Assembly: GCA_021801265.1 (NCBI GenBank)
Contig: JAJYYE010000011.1
Span: forward strand, 124,001 to 188,000
Source: Pseudomonadota bacterium
Lineage (GTDB): Bacteria; Pseudomonadota; Gammaproteobacteria; Halothiobacillales; Halothiobacillaceae
Direction: 5' to 3'
DNA length: 64,000 nucleotides
Shown: one piece after another, positions 26,276 through 36,475 of the stretch
How positions within the stretch are numbered: the first letter of the stretch is position 1
How the letters are laid out: each line of letters begins with the position of its first letter
Translations under genes and position numbers: made by a program
The notes under the pieces: generated by a model
The model's input: only the letters and a program-made list of their open reading frames with translations
What the model was told of the DNA's origin: nothing
Database searches by the model: none

Positions 26276-27085
26276 TTAGGATCGGTCAAGAGCGCTACGG
26301 ATTTCTGTCATAAATGCCTGCACTTTTTGTTGAAGCGTGGCGGGATCACCCTGCCCCAATTCAGCAATAATGCGCACCAAGGCACTGCCAATAATCACCG
26401 CATCAGCGACTTGCCCGACTGCAGCGGCCGTAGGTGCATCCCGAATGCCGAACCCAACCCCCACGGGCAATGAACAATCTTGCCGAATGGCGCGTACACG
26501 TTCTGCCAAGGCCTGTGTATCGAGATTTTGTGCACCGGTTACGCCCTTGAGAGAAACATAATAAACAAAACCGGTCGCCAGCTTGGCAATAATCCGAATT
26601 CGATCCGCATGCGTTGTTGGCGCGATCAGGAAAATCGGATCAATCTGGACAGCCGCGTAGATACCTGCGGCCGTATTGGCTTCTTCAGGTGGCAAATCGA
26701 CAGTTAAAACACCATCGACACCAGCGGCTTGAGCCCGTTCGGCAAATACCGCGATGCCCATGGCTTCAATCGGGTTTTGATAGCCCATCAAAATAATGGG
26801 GGTATGCTGATTACTTTGTCGAAATACCTGCACCATCCCCAGCACATGGCGCAAGCCCACGTGATGCACCAGCGCACGTTCATGGGCGGCGGCGATTACC
26901 GGGCCATCAGCCATAGGGTCTGAGAACGGCACACCCAGCTCAATGGCATCGGCGCCGCCAGCAACAAGTGCGTGCATGATGTCAACTGTGGCGCCGGGCG
27001 TTGGATCACCCGCTGTGATGTACGGAATTAACGCTGTGCGTTTATCGGTTCGTAATTGTTCAAATAATGGACTAATGCGGCTCAT
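26276..27085 (-). CDS. trpA: Tryptophan synthase alpha subunit TrpA
   Basis: A 269-residue TIM-barrel protein that cleaves indole-3-glycerol phosphate to indole and glyceraldehyde phosphate and channels indole to TrpB. The catalytic Glu lies in [16 protein letters not shown] and the catalytic Asp in [17 protein letters not shown] forms the phosphate site. It overlaps trpB by 4 bases (ATGA), so the two subunits are translationally coupled. Confidence 0.97.
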   Translation of the reverse strand: MSRISPLFEQLRTDKRTALIPYITAGDPTPGATVDIMHALVAGGADAIELGVPFSDPMADGPVIAAAHERALVHHVGLRHVLGMVQVFRQSNQHTPIILMGYQNPIEAMGIAVFAERAQAAGVDGVLTVDLPPEEANTAAGIYAAVQIDPIFLIAPTTHADRIRIIAKLATGFVYYVSLKGVTGAQNLDTQALAERVRAIRQDCSLPVGVGFGIRDAPTAAAVGQVADAVIIGSALVRIIAELGQGDPATLQQKVQAFMTEIRSALDRS

Positions 27086-28326
27086 AGGGTGATTCCTTCT
27101 AATTTCGCCACGGTGTTGATGTCTTTATCGCCCCGCCCAGATAGGTTCACAAGAATGATTTTGTCTTTGCCGTACAGTGACGCGAGTTTTTTGGCATAGG
27201 CCACGGCATGGGACGATTCAAGTGCCGGGATAATCCCCTCAAAGCGCATCACGTCGTGAAATGCGCTCATGGCCTCGTCATCGGTAATACCATCGTACGT
27301 GACGCGTCCCAAGTCTTTAAGCCAGCTGTGTTCTGGACCCACACCCGGATAATCGAGTCCGGCTGAAATGGAATGGGTGCCAATAATTTGGCCATCATCA
27401 TCTTCCATCAGATAGGTACGCATCCCATGCAGCACGCCAGGACGACCCGCTGACAAGGGTGCGGCATGACGCCCTGTTTCAATACCATCACCCCCCGCTT
27501 CAGCGCCGTAGAGCGCAACACGCTCGTCATTCAGGAAAGCATGAAAAATACCAATGGCGTTGGAGCCGCCGCCCACACAGGCCACCACGGCATCGGGCAG
27601 TCGCCCCGTTTTTTCGAGCAATTGTGCCCGGGCTTCTGTTCCAATCACCGATTGGAAATCACGCACCATTTGCGGATAGGGGTGCGGGCCGGCAACCGTA
27701 CCGATAATGTAGAAGGTGTTATCGACATTGGTGACCCAATCGCGCATTGCTTCATTCAGGGCATCTTTAAGGGTGCGCGTACCCGATTCAACCGACACCA
27801 CGGTTGCCCCCAATAATTTCATACGGAAGACATTCGGCTGTTGGCGCTCAATATCCTCAGCACCCATGTATATGACGCACTCCAAACCCAAGCGTGCCGC
27901 CACAGTGGCCGTCGCCACCCCATGCTGCCCTGCCCCGGTCTCGGCAATAATTCGGGTTTTTCCTAAGCGCTTAGCCAGTAAAGCCTGGCCAATCGCATTA
28001 TTGATTTTATGCGCGCCGGTGTGATTCAAATCTTCTCGCTTAAACCAGATTTGGGTACCGTAGGCTTCGCTCATGCGCGCAGCGAAATACATGGCCGATG
28101 GCCGCCCCACATAATCACGCAGATCGGTTTCAAATTCACGCACAAACTCGGGATCAGAGCGAAAATGCGCATAGGCATCTTGCAGTTCCTGAATGGGCTC
28201 CATCAGGGTTTCAGCAACATATTTCCCCCCAAATTCGCCAAACCGGCCGTGCGCATCGGGGAATTGGGCAAAATTGAACGTATTCGCATCACGCATCGGC
28301 GCTTTCATCGGGTTTGAAGTACTCAA
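27082..28326 (-). CDS. trpB: Tryptophan synthase beta subunit TrpB
   Basis: A 414-residue PLP enzyme that joins indole and serine to make tryptophan. The PLP Lys is in [11 protein letters not shown], the phosphate loop is GGGSNAIG, and ETGAGQHG is intact. The first codon is probably TTG at 28326, since AAGGTGA lies about 6 bases before it, while the in-frame ATG at 28308 has no ribosome site. That start overlaps trpF by 38 bases. The order trpF-trpB-trpA is the gammaproteobacterial type separate from trpE/G/D/C. Confidence 0.96.
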   Translation of the reverse strand: MSTSNPMKAPMRDANTFNFAQFPDAHGRFGEFGGKYVAETLMEPIQELQDAYAHFRSDPEFVREFETDLRDYVGRPSAMYFAARMSEAYGTQIWFKREDLNHTGAHKINNAIGQALLAKRLGKTRIIAETGAGQHGVATATVAARLGLECVIYMGAEDIERQQPNVFRMKLLGATVVSVESGTRTLKDALNEAMRDWVTNVDNTFYIIGTVAGPHPYPQMVRDFQSVIGTEARAQLLEKTGRLPDAVVACVGGGSNAIGIFHAFLNDERVALYGAEAGGDGIETGRHAAPLSAGRPGVLHGMRTYLMEDDDGQIIGTHSISAGLDYPGVGPEHSWLKDLGRVTYDGITDDEAMSAFHDVMRFEGIIPALESSHAVAYAKKLASLYGKDKIILVNLSGRGDKDINTVAKLEGITL

Positions 28327-29014
28327 TTGAGTTCACCTTAGTCATAAATTCAAAAATTTTGCTGGCGGATTTAATCCCGGGTGCCAATTCAACTCCGCTC
28401 GACACATCAAGCGCATAGGGTTGCACGGATGAAATCGCAGTCCCTACATTTTCGGCATTTAAGCCACCAGCCAGAATAAGCTTCGTTGCACTCGGGTGGC
28501 CTTGCGGCCAGTGTGACCAATCAAATGCACGCCCTGTCCCGCCCAATGCCCCTGAGGCATGGCTATCCAGCAAAAAACCGCGCGCCGTCGGATGATCTTC
28601 GAGCACCGTATTTAAATGTAGCGCGGCATCACCCGCAAATAAATCAACACCCAATGCCTTGATATAAGGCCGTGTAAATTGTCGGCAAAAAGCGCCCGAT
28701 TCCTGACCATGAAACTGCAACAAGTCGGGCGACACCGCATTGATCACCGCCTGAACATCATTCGGATCGGGATCAAGAAACAATGCCACCGACTGCACGA
28801 ACGGTGGAATGAGGTCAAATAACGCGGCCGCTTGATCCAGCGAGAGATTGCGCTGACTCGCGGGCACGAAGACAAACCCCAGGGCATCAACGCCCGCCCT
28901 CACCGCCGCAGACACGTCTTCAGCACGAGTGAGACCACACATTTTAACCCGCGTGCGCAATGGCCCCAGCGTAGGCGGGGCCATTGTGTTTAGGAAATCG
29001 GGCGAAGACGACAT
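28289..29014 (-). CDS. trpF: Phosphoribosylanthranilate isomerase TrpF
   Basis: A 241-residue cytoplasmic TIM-barrel enzyme of tryptophan synthesis. The catalytic Cys is in [12 protein letters not shown] and the acid Asp in [15 protein letters not shown] and LDVSSGVE complete the active-site loops. About 20 residues precede the usual N terminus, so the ATG at 28984 is an alternative start; neither has a clear ribosome site. It is a separate TrpF, not fused to TrpC. Confidence 0.94.
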   Translation of the reverse strand: MSSSPDFLNTMAPPTLGPLRTRVKMCGLTRAEDVSAAVRAGVDALGFVFVPASQRNLSLDQAAALFDLIPPFVQSVALFLDPDPNDVQAVINAVSPDLLQFHGQESGAFCRQFTRPYIKALGVDLFAGDAALHLNTVLEDHPTARGFLLDSHASGALGGTGRAFDWSHWPQGHPSATKLILAGGLNAENVGTAISSVQPYALDVSSGVELAPGIKSASKIFEFMTKVNSIEYFKPDESADA

Positions 29015-29058
29015 GGAAGGAATTTTGTCTCAACGTGAATGGGATCAAGGCGGGGATT

Positions 29059-29874
29059 CTAGCAGCAAGCAAGCGGAATTTCGCCTAACGGCGAGTAAAA
29101 TGCCGGTATGGCACGTGGTTCTGGAATAAAAAACGTGGCGGGATAGCGTACATTGACCAAATATAACCCTGCAGCCGGTGCAGTAATCCCCGCTAATACG
29201 CGTTGTTGCTGTCCTAAAATATCGAACAACGAATCAACGGGCCGAATACCCGCACCGATCGGGAGCAAGGTACCCACGATGTTGCGCACCATGTGATGCA
29301 AAAACGCATTCGCTGTTATGTCGATATAAATGAAGTCGCCTTGACGTTGTACTCGGCATGATTCGATGGTACGGATCGGACTTTTGGCTTGACATCCTTT
29401 AGCACGAAAACTGCTGAAATCATGCTCTCCCAATAAAAATTGCCCCGCCTCGTGCATTGCTTCGGCGTTTAATGTATCCCGCCACCAAGTCACACGTCCT
29501 TGGTGCACGGCCGAGCGTGTTTGACGATTTAATATCACATAACGATAACTGCGCGCCGTTGCACTAAAGCGGGCATGAAAATCTGAACACACCGTGTGTG
29601 CCCAGACAATACTGATATCTGCAGGTAAGGCATGGGTGCCACCGAAAAGCCATGCTTGATCGGGGCGATTGGCATCCGAATCAAAATGAACCACCTGGTA
29701 GGTGGCATGCACACCCGCGTCGGTTCGCCCGGCACATACCGTATCAATCGGAGAATTCGCGACCTGGGATAGTGCAGCCTCCAAGCGAGCCTGAACTGAA
29801 TCGACATCCTGCTGCCGCTGCCAGCCGTGATATCGTGAGCCATCATATTCAACGGCTAAAGCAATACGAGACAT
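29059..29874 (-). CDS. truA: tRNA pseudouridine(38-40) synthase TruA
   Basis: A 271-residue cytoplasmic enzyme modifying uridines 38-40 in the anticodon arm of many tRNAs. The catalytic Asp sits in AGRTDAGVHA, and the N terminus ALAVEYDGSRYHGWQRQ and HHMVRNIVG are family hallmarks. It is the first gene of the long minus-strand block ending at ilvD. FimV and Asd, which often stand upstream of truA, are not present here. Confidence 0.96.
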   Translation of the reverse strand: MSRIALAVEYDGSRYHGWQRQQDVDSVQARLEAALSQVANSPIDTVCAGRTDAGVHATYQVVHFDSDANRPDQAWLFGGTHALPADISIVWAHTVCSDFHARFSATARSYRYVILNRQTRSAVHQGRVTWWRDTLNAEAMHEAGQFLLGEHDFSSFRAKGCQAKSPIRTIESCRVQRQGDFIYIDITANAFLHHMVRNIVGTLLPIGAGIRPVDSLFDILGQQQRVLAGITAPAAGLYLVNVRYPATFFIPEPRAIPAFYSPLGEIPLACC

Positions 29875-30275
29875 AAAAAAATTGGGAACCTGACTGTGTG
29901 CGTTAAATTTAAGGGGGATCTAGCAGCCTTGTCGGACCAGCCACCACCGCGAAGTAAAATCCAGTTTAAGGGTTATTTTTCACGACTTTGAGGCGAATGG
30001 TTGCGCCATTTAACGAAAAAGCGGGGAAAATAGAACCAAATCCGGCCTCTCTGCAGTAGGACGGCATTAAGTCCGACAGGCTGCCAGGAGACCATTTTAC
30101 CCGAATCCCTATCCAACCGTATTCTCGTACTGAGCAAGCAACTATATTAGCCACTCCTGATAAACTGCTTGTATGCGTGCTTAAAATATTTACAATCGCC
30201 ATACACAAGTTGAGAATCATGATTCGACGGGTGGGTAGGCGGGCATTCTAATTCAATAAATCAGGTTAAGTATCT
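29875..30275. other. Divergent intergenic region upstream of truA and the efflux operon
   Basis: About 400 bases between truA (minus) and the tolC-like gene (plus). I see a palindrome at 30214-30225 (listed separately) and AT-rich patches around 30180-30200 that could hold promoters. A minus-strand 84-codon frame at 29966-30220 has no recognisable domain and begins inside the palindrome, so I do not call it a gene. Confidence 0.4.
30214..30225. promoter_or_regulatory. Perfect 12-bp palindrome upstream of the RND efflux operon
   Basis: GAATCATGATTC is a perfect palindrome about 50 bases before the first gene of the efflux operon. A local repressor such as a TetR- or MarR-type protein could bind such a site, but no regulator gene is adjacent and the palindrome is short. 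Confidence 0.35.
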
Positions 30276-31844
30276 ATGGTAAGCCCCGGAATAATAGTAA
30301 ATATTTCTACTGATACCCAGTCACACCCACGACCAGCTCTACAGGTAGCTCGCTTATTGGTTTTCTTATTGGGTGGTTTTTCTTGCGCGCAGGCGAGCAC
30401 TCCTCCATCGCTAACAGTGAACTCAAATCCACAATCGGCACTGAGCCTCGGGGTTCAACAGGCCATTGAGCAAGCACTCACACAAAATCCCATGATGCGG
30501 CAATCACAGTCCATGATTGACCAGGCCAAAGGTGCCATTAAAGAAGCGAACGGTAACCGGTTACCGCAACTCGATTTATCTTTCGGAGCCATGGCCTCGA
30601 ACAACGCGCTTAACGTTTTTGGCATGAAACTGAATCAAGGCACGGCCAATTTCAATGATTTTGGGGTGCAACAATTTTTTTCTGAAGCGGGCCCCACATT
30701 CGGTAACCTGGCCGGGGCCAGTAGTACGCCGCCAGGGTCTCTGAATCATCCCGGCTGGGATCACAATTTTCAAACATCACTCAAACTCTCTATTCCGATC
30801 TATAACGGCGGGAAAATCAGAGGGATGCGCGATCAAGCTGAAGCCCTCTTACGGGCGGCGCAATCGGGTGATACGGCCGCGAAACAACAAATTATTTTAC
30901 AGGTGGTAACCGCCTACGCAGGCATCGATGCAGCGCAGGCATTTGTTGGGGTAACACGGCAGGCAGTGGATGCTGCGAATTCCTATTTAAGTTTAAGCGA
31001 CAAGTTATATGAGCAGGGTGTTGTTTCAAAAAGCGATTTGCTTAAATCTGAAGTCAATTCCGGTGACGTTCAACTTCGTCACCAACAAGCCATCGATCAA
31101 CGATCCAATGCCAAGGATAGTTTGCGTATCATCACCGGCATGCCTGGCGATCAGCCATTTCATATCAATGAGTTAATTGATATAGCTCAACCGCAAGGGT
31201 CATTGGAAGATGCACGATCTTTGGCAATGCGCAATAACCCGCAAATCGTTGCGCTGACCCAGCAAATTGATGCCGCCCGATCGGGTGTTTCCGCTGCGCG
31301 ATCCGTGTACAAACCCCAGTTCAATTTAATGGCTCAGCAAGACTGGAACAGTCGCACACTCGGCCTGAAAAACGATTCCTATACCGTTGGCGGTGTGTTG
31401 AGTTGGAAAATATTGGATTTCGGCGCACGTTCGGGGCAAGTGGAGCGAGCCGTCGCAGGGTTGAGTGATGCGCAATCACGCCAACTCATGGCGATTAACA
31501 CCTTGTTGGCGCAGGTGGGTGAAACCTGGCGCGCCGCCCATTTGGCCGAGCATCGGTTGCAGGTGAAGAAGTTAGCCATTACCCAAAGTGAAGAAGCGGC
31601 GCGCCTAGAAAAACTGCGCTATGAACAGGGCCTTTCTACGCTGACCAACCTGCTTCAAGCTCAGGCTGAATTAGATAAATCGCGTGCAGAATTTGTACAG
31701 GCTCAGTATGAATTGATTGTGCAGCGCGCCGCATTACTTTTGGCCACAGGGTTGCTTGAGCCATCAGCGATCCAATCTCAGCCATTAATTACCCCAACTC
31801 ATTTCACTGCACCCAAGGGATTCACCCATCATGCGCGTCCTTAA
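30276..31844 (+). CDS. TolC-family outer membrane efflux channel
   Basis: A 522-residue protein with an N-terminal export signal (hydrophobic run about 26-38, cleavage near CAQAS) after a long leader; the true start may be further in. The mature chain has the two-fold repeated TolC helical barrel: LxxAIEQALTQNPMM near the first half and ARSLAMRNNPQIVALTQQ near the second, with long coiled-coil segments and a final RYEQGLSTLTNLLQAQ. It forms the outer membrane duct for the pump encoded downstream. It overlaps the adaptor gene by 14 bases. Confidence 0.88.
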   Translation: MVSPGIIVNISTDTQSHPRPALQVARLLVFLLGGFSCAQASTPPSLTVNSNPQSALSLGVQQAIEQALTQNPMMRQSQSMIDQAKGAIKEANGNRLPQLDLSFGAMASNNALNVFGMKLNQGTANFNDFGVQQFFSEAGPTFGNLAGASSTPPGSLNHPGWDHNFQTSLKLSIPIYNGGKIRGMRDQAEALLRAAQSGDTAAKQQIILQVVTAYAGIDAAQAFVGVTRQAVDAANSYLSLSDKLYEQGVVSKSDLLKSEVNSGDVQLRHQQAIDQRSNAKDSLRIITGMPGDQPFHINELIDIAQPQGSLEDARSLAMRNNPQIVALTQQIDAARSGVSAARSVYKPQFNLMAQQDWNSRTLGLKNDSYTVGGVLSWKILDFGARSGQVERAVAGLSDAQSRQLMAINTLLAQVGETWRAAHLAEHRLQVKKLAITQSEEAARLEKLRYEQGLSTLTNLLQAQAELDKSRAEFVQAQYELIVQRAALLLATGLLEPSAIQSQPLITPTHFTAPKGFTHHARP

Positions 31845-32970
31845 GTTGACACCGTTGAAAACGACTGATTTTGCTTCGCTCCTTGTGGCTTCACTCCTAT
31901 TAAGCGGTTGCGGTGGCCACGGTGAACCCTCGCCCTCAAAAACGCCCGCAGCGCCAGAGGTAAAAACCGAAGCCCAGTTATTTACGGTGCAAAATCAGTC
32001 TTTACCCGTGCAGGCCCTGTTCCCAGGTTCAGTGATTACCTCGGATCAGGTCTCGGTTACCTCCCGGGTGATGGGCTATGTGCGCACCGTGGACGTTCAT
32101 GAGGGCCAAGCGGTGAAAGCCGGGCAAACCCTTTTGGCGATCGACTCGACTGATGTCACCGGGGCAATCAATCAAGCACGCGCTACGGTCAGCAAAGCGG
32201 CGGCGGGTTTGGCCGATGCCAAGGGCAACTATGAACGCTATCAAACACTCTACAAGCAAAATGCCGTTCCAAAACAAGTGTTTGAGAAAATGCAAACCGC
32301 TTATAAAGTTGCCCAAAGCGATTATACTGCGGCGGATGCGGCGTTGAAACAAGCCCAGGCCCAGCTAACCTACGTTAAAATCACCGCCCCGTTTGCCGGT
32401 ACGATTACCAGCCGGATGGTGGATCCGGGGCAAATGGCCTACCCCAGTGCGCCCCTCTTAACGTTACAGGGTAGCGGCCAAAAACAGGTTGAAGTTCAAC
32501 TCAACAGCCAAGCATTTGCCACGCTTAAACTGGGTGAACCTCTGGCGGTGAATTACACCGATTTTATGGGCGAGCAGCATCAATTCGCGGGGATTGTCGA
32601 GCGTATGGTAGACGCGACCGACCCGGTCACCCATACCCATACCGTTAAAATTGGCGTGCCGGAGTCGATTGATGTGCGCAGCGGTAACTATGTCGTCATC
32701 GCCGTGACTGTGGCGCATGAAACGGGGATGATTGTCCCCACATCAGCAATTCATGACCGCGGGGGAATACGCGGTGTGTTTGTGCTTGATGAGCAGAACG
32801 TCGCTTGGTTTCGGATGGTTCGATTAGGGACTCAAGTAAACGGTCAACAGGTCATTCTGGCGGGTCTGGTTCCTGGGGAGCGCATTGTGACTCAGGCAAA
32901 TAACCGTTTGCAGAACGGTATTCACATTATCAACGCGACCAAATCAGCGCAAGAAAATCCCGCATCATGA
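31831..32970 (+). CDS. RND efflux periplasmic adaptor (membrane fusion lipoprotein)
   Basis: A 379-residue adaptor linking the inner-membrane pump to the TolC channel. The lipobox LLLSGCGG (Cys about residue 27) predicts lipid anchoring. It has a lipoyl-like half motif (GYVRTVDVHEGQAVKAGQTLLAID), an alpha-helical hairpin (about 110-165), and the second lipoyl half (YVKITAPFAGTITSRMVDPGQM), then beta-barrel and membrane-proximal domains. Overlaps on both sides show tight coupling with the channel and pump. Confidence 0.92.
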   Translation: MRVLKLTPLKTTDFASLLVASLLLSGCGGHGEPSPSKTPAAPEVKTEAQLFTVQNQSLPVQALFPGSVITSDQVSVTSRVMGYVRTVDVHEGQAVKAGQTLLAIDSTDVTGAINQARATVSKAAAGLADAKGNYERYQTLYKQNAVPKQVFEKMQTAYKVAQSDYTAADAALKQAQAQLTYVKITAPFAGTITSRMVDPGQMAYPSAPLLTLQGSGQKQVEVQLNSQAFATLKLGEPLAVNYTDFMGEQHQFAGIVERMVDATDPVTHTHTVKIGVPESIDVRSGNYVVIAVTVAHETGMIVPTSAIHDRGGIRGVFVLDEQNVAWFRMVRLGTQVNGQQVILAGLVPGERIVTQANNRLQNGIHIINATKSAQENPAS

Positions 32971-35900
32971 GCGAATTACCCAAAACTGATGGCGAAGCAC
33001 CAGAACCCCGCTTGAACCTTGCGGGCAAATTGGCCCGTGGCTTCCTGCATTCAAAAATCACCGCACTCATTATGATTGCGCTCACCCTTTTTGGGTTGAT
33101 GGCGTTTTTTATTACGCCGCGATTGTATAACCCGGAAATTGTGGTGCCCGGTGCGCAAATTTTGGTACAGCGGGTCGGCAACAGCGCCCAACAAATCCAG
33201 GAGCAGGTCGTCAAACCCTTAGAGGCCATCATGGCCAGCATTAAGGGGGTGGATCACACCTATGGCTATGCGGTCAATGATATGGGCATTGTGACCGTTG
33301 CATTTAAAGTGGGCAGTGATGAAGAACGCAGCCTGTTGCTGTTGTATAACCAGCTCTCCCGCAATATGGATAAATTGCCCCAAGGTACCAGTCAGCCTCT
33401 GGTGAAAAGCATTGGGATTACCGATGTGCCGGTCATGACCATTACCTTGAGCTCAGCCCAGATGGATGGTGTGGCGTTGCGCGAGCTTGGAGAGCGGGTA
33501 TTGGATCAACTCCAAAGCGTACCGGACGTAGGTAACAGCAGTGTGATTGGGGGGCATCGGGAAATTTTAAGCGTTGATATTCATCCGCAAAAACTGAGCA
33601 GCACAGGAATCGCACTCGATACCGTGATTAATTTGCTCAAGGCGTCAAATGTCGTGCTTCCTGGCGGGTCGCTTATTGACAACAACGAACAAACTGCCCT
33701 CCGTGTTGATGCAGCGTTCTCAAATATCAGCGATTTAGGCGAAATCATCATTGGCACCCACAATCAGCGCCCGGTTTTTTTGCGTGATGTAGCCACCATT
33801 AAAATGGCGCCAGATCAAAACGAACAATACTCTGCATTCGGTTATGGCAAAGGCAACGGTCAGGGTTCTGCCATAGGGCAATCAAACCCCGCAGTCACGC
33901 TGGCGATTGGCAAGCGCACCGGGGCGAACGCGGTCACAGTCACTCAGCGGGTTCTGGACAAGTTGACCGTTGTTGAGCGCCAAATGGTGCCACATAACGT
34001 CGATGTCACGGTCACACGCGATTATGGCAAGCGCGCCGATGATGCCGTGAACTTGTTAATGGAACACTTGGCCATCGCGGTGTTGGTCGTTCTGATTATT
34101 TTATTCTTCTTCCTGGGCTGGCGTGAAGCCTTGATTGTGACCTTAACCGTGCCACTCACCCTGTTTGTGGTTTTGGGTGTGGGCTATGTCACCGGCCAAA
34201 CCATTAATCGCATTTCATTATTTGCGCTGATTTTATCGTTGGGCTTGCTTGTTGATGCGGCAATTGTCGTGATTGAAAATATTCACCGCCACATTCACGA
34301 AGGCAGCGAAAAAACCTTTGGGGATTTATTAATTCGGGCAACCAACGAAATCGGCAATCCCACCAATATCGCCACCATCGCGGTAATTTTTGCCTTTGTG
34401 CCAATGGCTTTTGTGTCGGGCATGATGGGCCCATTCATGCTCCCCATTCCTATCTACGTCCCCATCGCCATGGTCGCCTCACTGTTACTGGCTTATATCG
34501 TGGTACCTTGGGCGGCATACCGGTGGCTGGGCGGAAAGGCGAGCAAACAAATCGCTGAGCGCGAGGCACACGGCCACGAGCCACATAAACCCGATGTCCT
34601 GCAACGGAGTTACACCGCCGTTGTCAGGCCCCTACTGGATAGCCGCGCCGTTTCGCTGTTTTTCCTGATTTTTGTTTTACTGCTGATGATCGCCTCCATG
34701 ATCATGCCTGCATGGCAATTCATTCGCCCCGCCGGTATGAACGGCCCACTCAGCGCCGGTGGCGTGAGTTTGAAGATGCTGCCAGAAGGCAATGTCAGCA
34801 CTTTCGTCATGGAAGTGGATACGCCCGCTGGCACGGCGCTAGACGAAACCGCTCGGGTGGTCGATGGCGTGACGCATGTATTGGCAGCCAGCCCTTATGT
34901 GAACAATTATCAAACTTTCCTTGGCAGAACAGCGCCGCTGACTTTTGCCGGTATGGTTCGGGGCGACATGATGCGCGAGGGCAGTAATATTGCCCAAATT
35001 CGCGTGAATATTATCTCAGAGCATGATCGACCGGATACTGAAATTGTTGCAGCCAAAATTTGGGCGGCACTCAAACCCGTTCGAGCGGCATCCAAACCGG
35101 CCTTGATCAAACTCTATCTCACCCCGCCCGGACCGCCCGTTCGCGCGCAAATCCTGGCGAGAATTCATGGACCAAATTATGCCGAGCTTCGCACCATCGC
35201 GAATGAAGTAAAAGCCAAGTTTAGCGATGTCTACGGCATGATCAATGTCGATGACAGCGTCACCACAACAGCACCGGAATACCTCATCGAAGTGGATCGA
35301 CAAAAGGCAATGCAGTCTGGGGTTGCACCCGCGCAAATAGCCCAACTGATTAACACCTATGTTCATGGCACAACGGTTGGTGCCCTGCACGAGGCATATT
35401 CGGCTGAACCCATCAACATCGTGCTGCGATTACCCCAAACTGATCGCGCGTCGATTCAGCAAGTGCGCGATCTGACCATCACCGGTGCGGGCGGTAAACA
35501 AATTCCCGTGGGCAGTTTGGTCAATATTGTTAAATCCGATGCCGCCAAGCCTATTTTGGATCAGGATCAACATGATGTTGTCTATATACAGGGGGATTTA
35601 CTGGGTAGCTCACCTGTTTATGCCACACTCACCTTGAATCAGTGGCTTAATGACATGAAATTGGCGAACAACGTCACACTCACGACCGGCAACCTTGGGT
35701 TTGTTGATCAGCAACCCCAGGATATCGAGCATTATCAGCTACTTTGGGGGGGGGACATGCGTCTCACTCTCGACGTATTCCGCGATCTTGGTGCGGCGTT
35801 CATTGTGGCGCTCGTCTTTATCTATCTCTTGCTCGTGGGGTATTACCAATCCTTCATGCTCCCCTTGATTGTGATGGGCGCCATTCCACTTACCTTGGTC

Positions 35901-36302
35901 GGAATTTTTCCCGGACACTGGTTATTTAATATGCCGTTCAATGCCACATCCATGATTGGGTTTATTGCCCTTGCGGGCGTTGTGGTTCGTAACTCATTGC
36001 TACTCATTGATTTTATTCTTGATTACCGCAAACAGGGGTTTGAGTTAAAAGAGTCGGTCATCACCGCAGGGGCAGTCCGGTTCCGGCCCATCTTGCTCAC
36101 GGCATTGGCCATTATCTTTGGCTCAGCGGTGATGGTGACCGATCCTGTATTCGGTGGCTTGGCGGTTTCATTAATTTTCGGCACATTGGCATCCACCTTG
36201 TTAACCTTGGTCGTCATTCCCATTCTTTATTATTTCTGGCAACTGGATATCCAGATTCGTCAACAGAAACGCGCCGCGAAGATAAGCCACTCATCCGGGT
36301 AA
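32967..36302 (+). CDS. RND-family efflux pump permease
   Basis: An 1111-residue inner-membrane proton-driven transporter. It shows the two-fold RND pattern: TM1 near residue 30, a large periplasmic loop, TM2-6 (about 365-520), TM7 near 560-580, a second loop, and TM8-12 at the end. TM4 carries the proton-relay Asp in LGLLVDAAIVVIENI. It is longer than AcrB (about 1050) and lacks the Met-rich sites expected for copper/silver CusA; substrates cannot be read from sequence. It starts in an ATGA overlap with the adaptor gene. An 8-base G run (35747-35754) lies in the coding region without breaking the frame. Confidence 0.93.
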   Translation: MSELPKTDGEAPEPRLNLAGKLARGFLHSKITALIMIALTLFGLMAFFITPRLYNPEIVVPGAQILVQRVGNSAQQIQEQVVKPLEAIMASIKGVDHTYGYAVNDMGIVTVAFKVGSDEERSLLLLYNQLSRNMDKLPQGTSQPLVKSIGITDVPVMTITLSSAQMDGVALRELGERVLDQLQSVPDVGNSSVIGGHREILSVDIHPQKLSSTGIALDTVINLLKASNVVLPGGSLIDNNEQTALRVDAAFSNISDLGEIIIGTHNQRPVFLRDVATIKMAPDQNEQYSAFGYGKGNGQGSAIGQSNPAVTLAIGKRTGANAVTVTQRVLDKLTVVERQMVPHNVDVTVTRDYGKRADDAVNLLMEHLAIAVLVVLIILFFFLGWREALIVTLTVPLTLFVVLGVGYVTGQTINRISLFALILSLGLLVDAAIVVIENIHRHIHEGSEKTFGDLLIRATNEIGNPTNIATIAVIFAFVPMAFVSGMMGPFMLPIPIYVPIAMVASLLLAYIVVPWAAYRWLGGKASKQIAEREAHGHEPHKPDVLQRSYTAVVRPLLDSRAVSLFFLIFVLLLMIASMIMPAWQFIRPAGMNGPLSAGGVSLKMLPEGNVSTFVMEVDTPAGTALDETARVVDGVTHVLAASPYVNNYQTFLGRTAPLTFAGMVRGDMMREGSNIAQIRVNIISEHDRPDTEIVAAKIWAALKPVRAASKPALIKLYLTPPGPPVRAQILARIHGPNYAELRTIANEVKAKFSDVYGMINVDDSVTTTAPEYLIEVDRQKAMQSGVAPAQIAQLINTYVHGTTVGALHEAYSAEPINIVLRLPQTDRASIQQVRDLTITGAGGKQIPVGSLVNIVKSDAAKPILDQDQHDVVYIQGDLLGSSPVYATLTLNQWLNDMKLANNVTLTTGNLGFVDQQPQDIEHYQLLWGGDMRLTLDVFRDLGAAFIVALVFIYLLLVGYYQSFMLPLIVMGAIPLTLVGIFPGHWLFNMPFNATSMIGFIALAGVVVRNSLLLIDFILDYRKQGFELKESVITAGAVRFRPILLTALAIIFGSAVMVTDPVFGGLAVSLIFGTLASTLLTLVVIPILYYFWQLDIQIRQQKRAAKISHSSG

Positions 36303-36328
36303 AAACAGCGTGTAGGTCAACCTTGAAC

Positions 36329-36360
36329 ACGGCAGGTGGTCGTCGCCCTGCCGTTTTTTC
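36329..36360 (+). terminator. Intrinsic terminator after the RND efflux operon
   Basis: ACGGCAGG and CCTGCCGT form an 8-bp GC-rich stem with a 10-base loop, followed at once by TTTTTTC. It lies 27 bases past the pump stop codon and separates the efflux operon from the TPR-lolB-ispE genes. Confidence 0.85.
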
Positions 36361-36475
36361 GTTGATTAGTGCCCCAGCCAAGCGAAGCGCACCATGAAAC
36401 GCTACACTAAACCCAATTTCCTGAATAATGTTACCTCCCGGCTGTTCCTCTAATTTGCATTGAGACCCTTTCTAC

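Noticed and set aside
29966-30220. 84-codon minus-strand frame upstream of truA
   Set aside because: No recognisable domain, no ribosome site, and its first codon lies inside a palindrome in a divergent promoter region.
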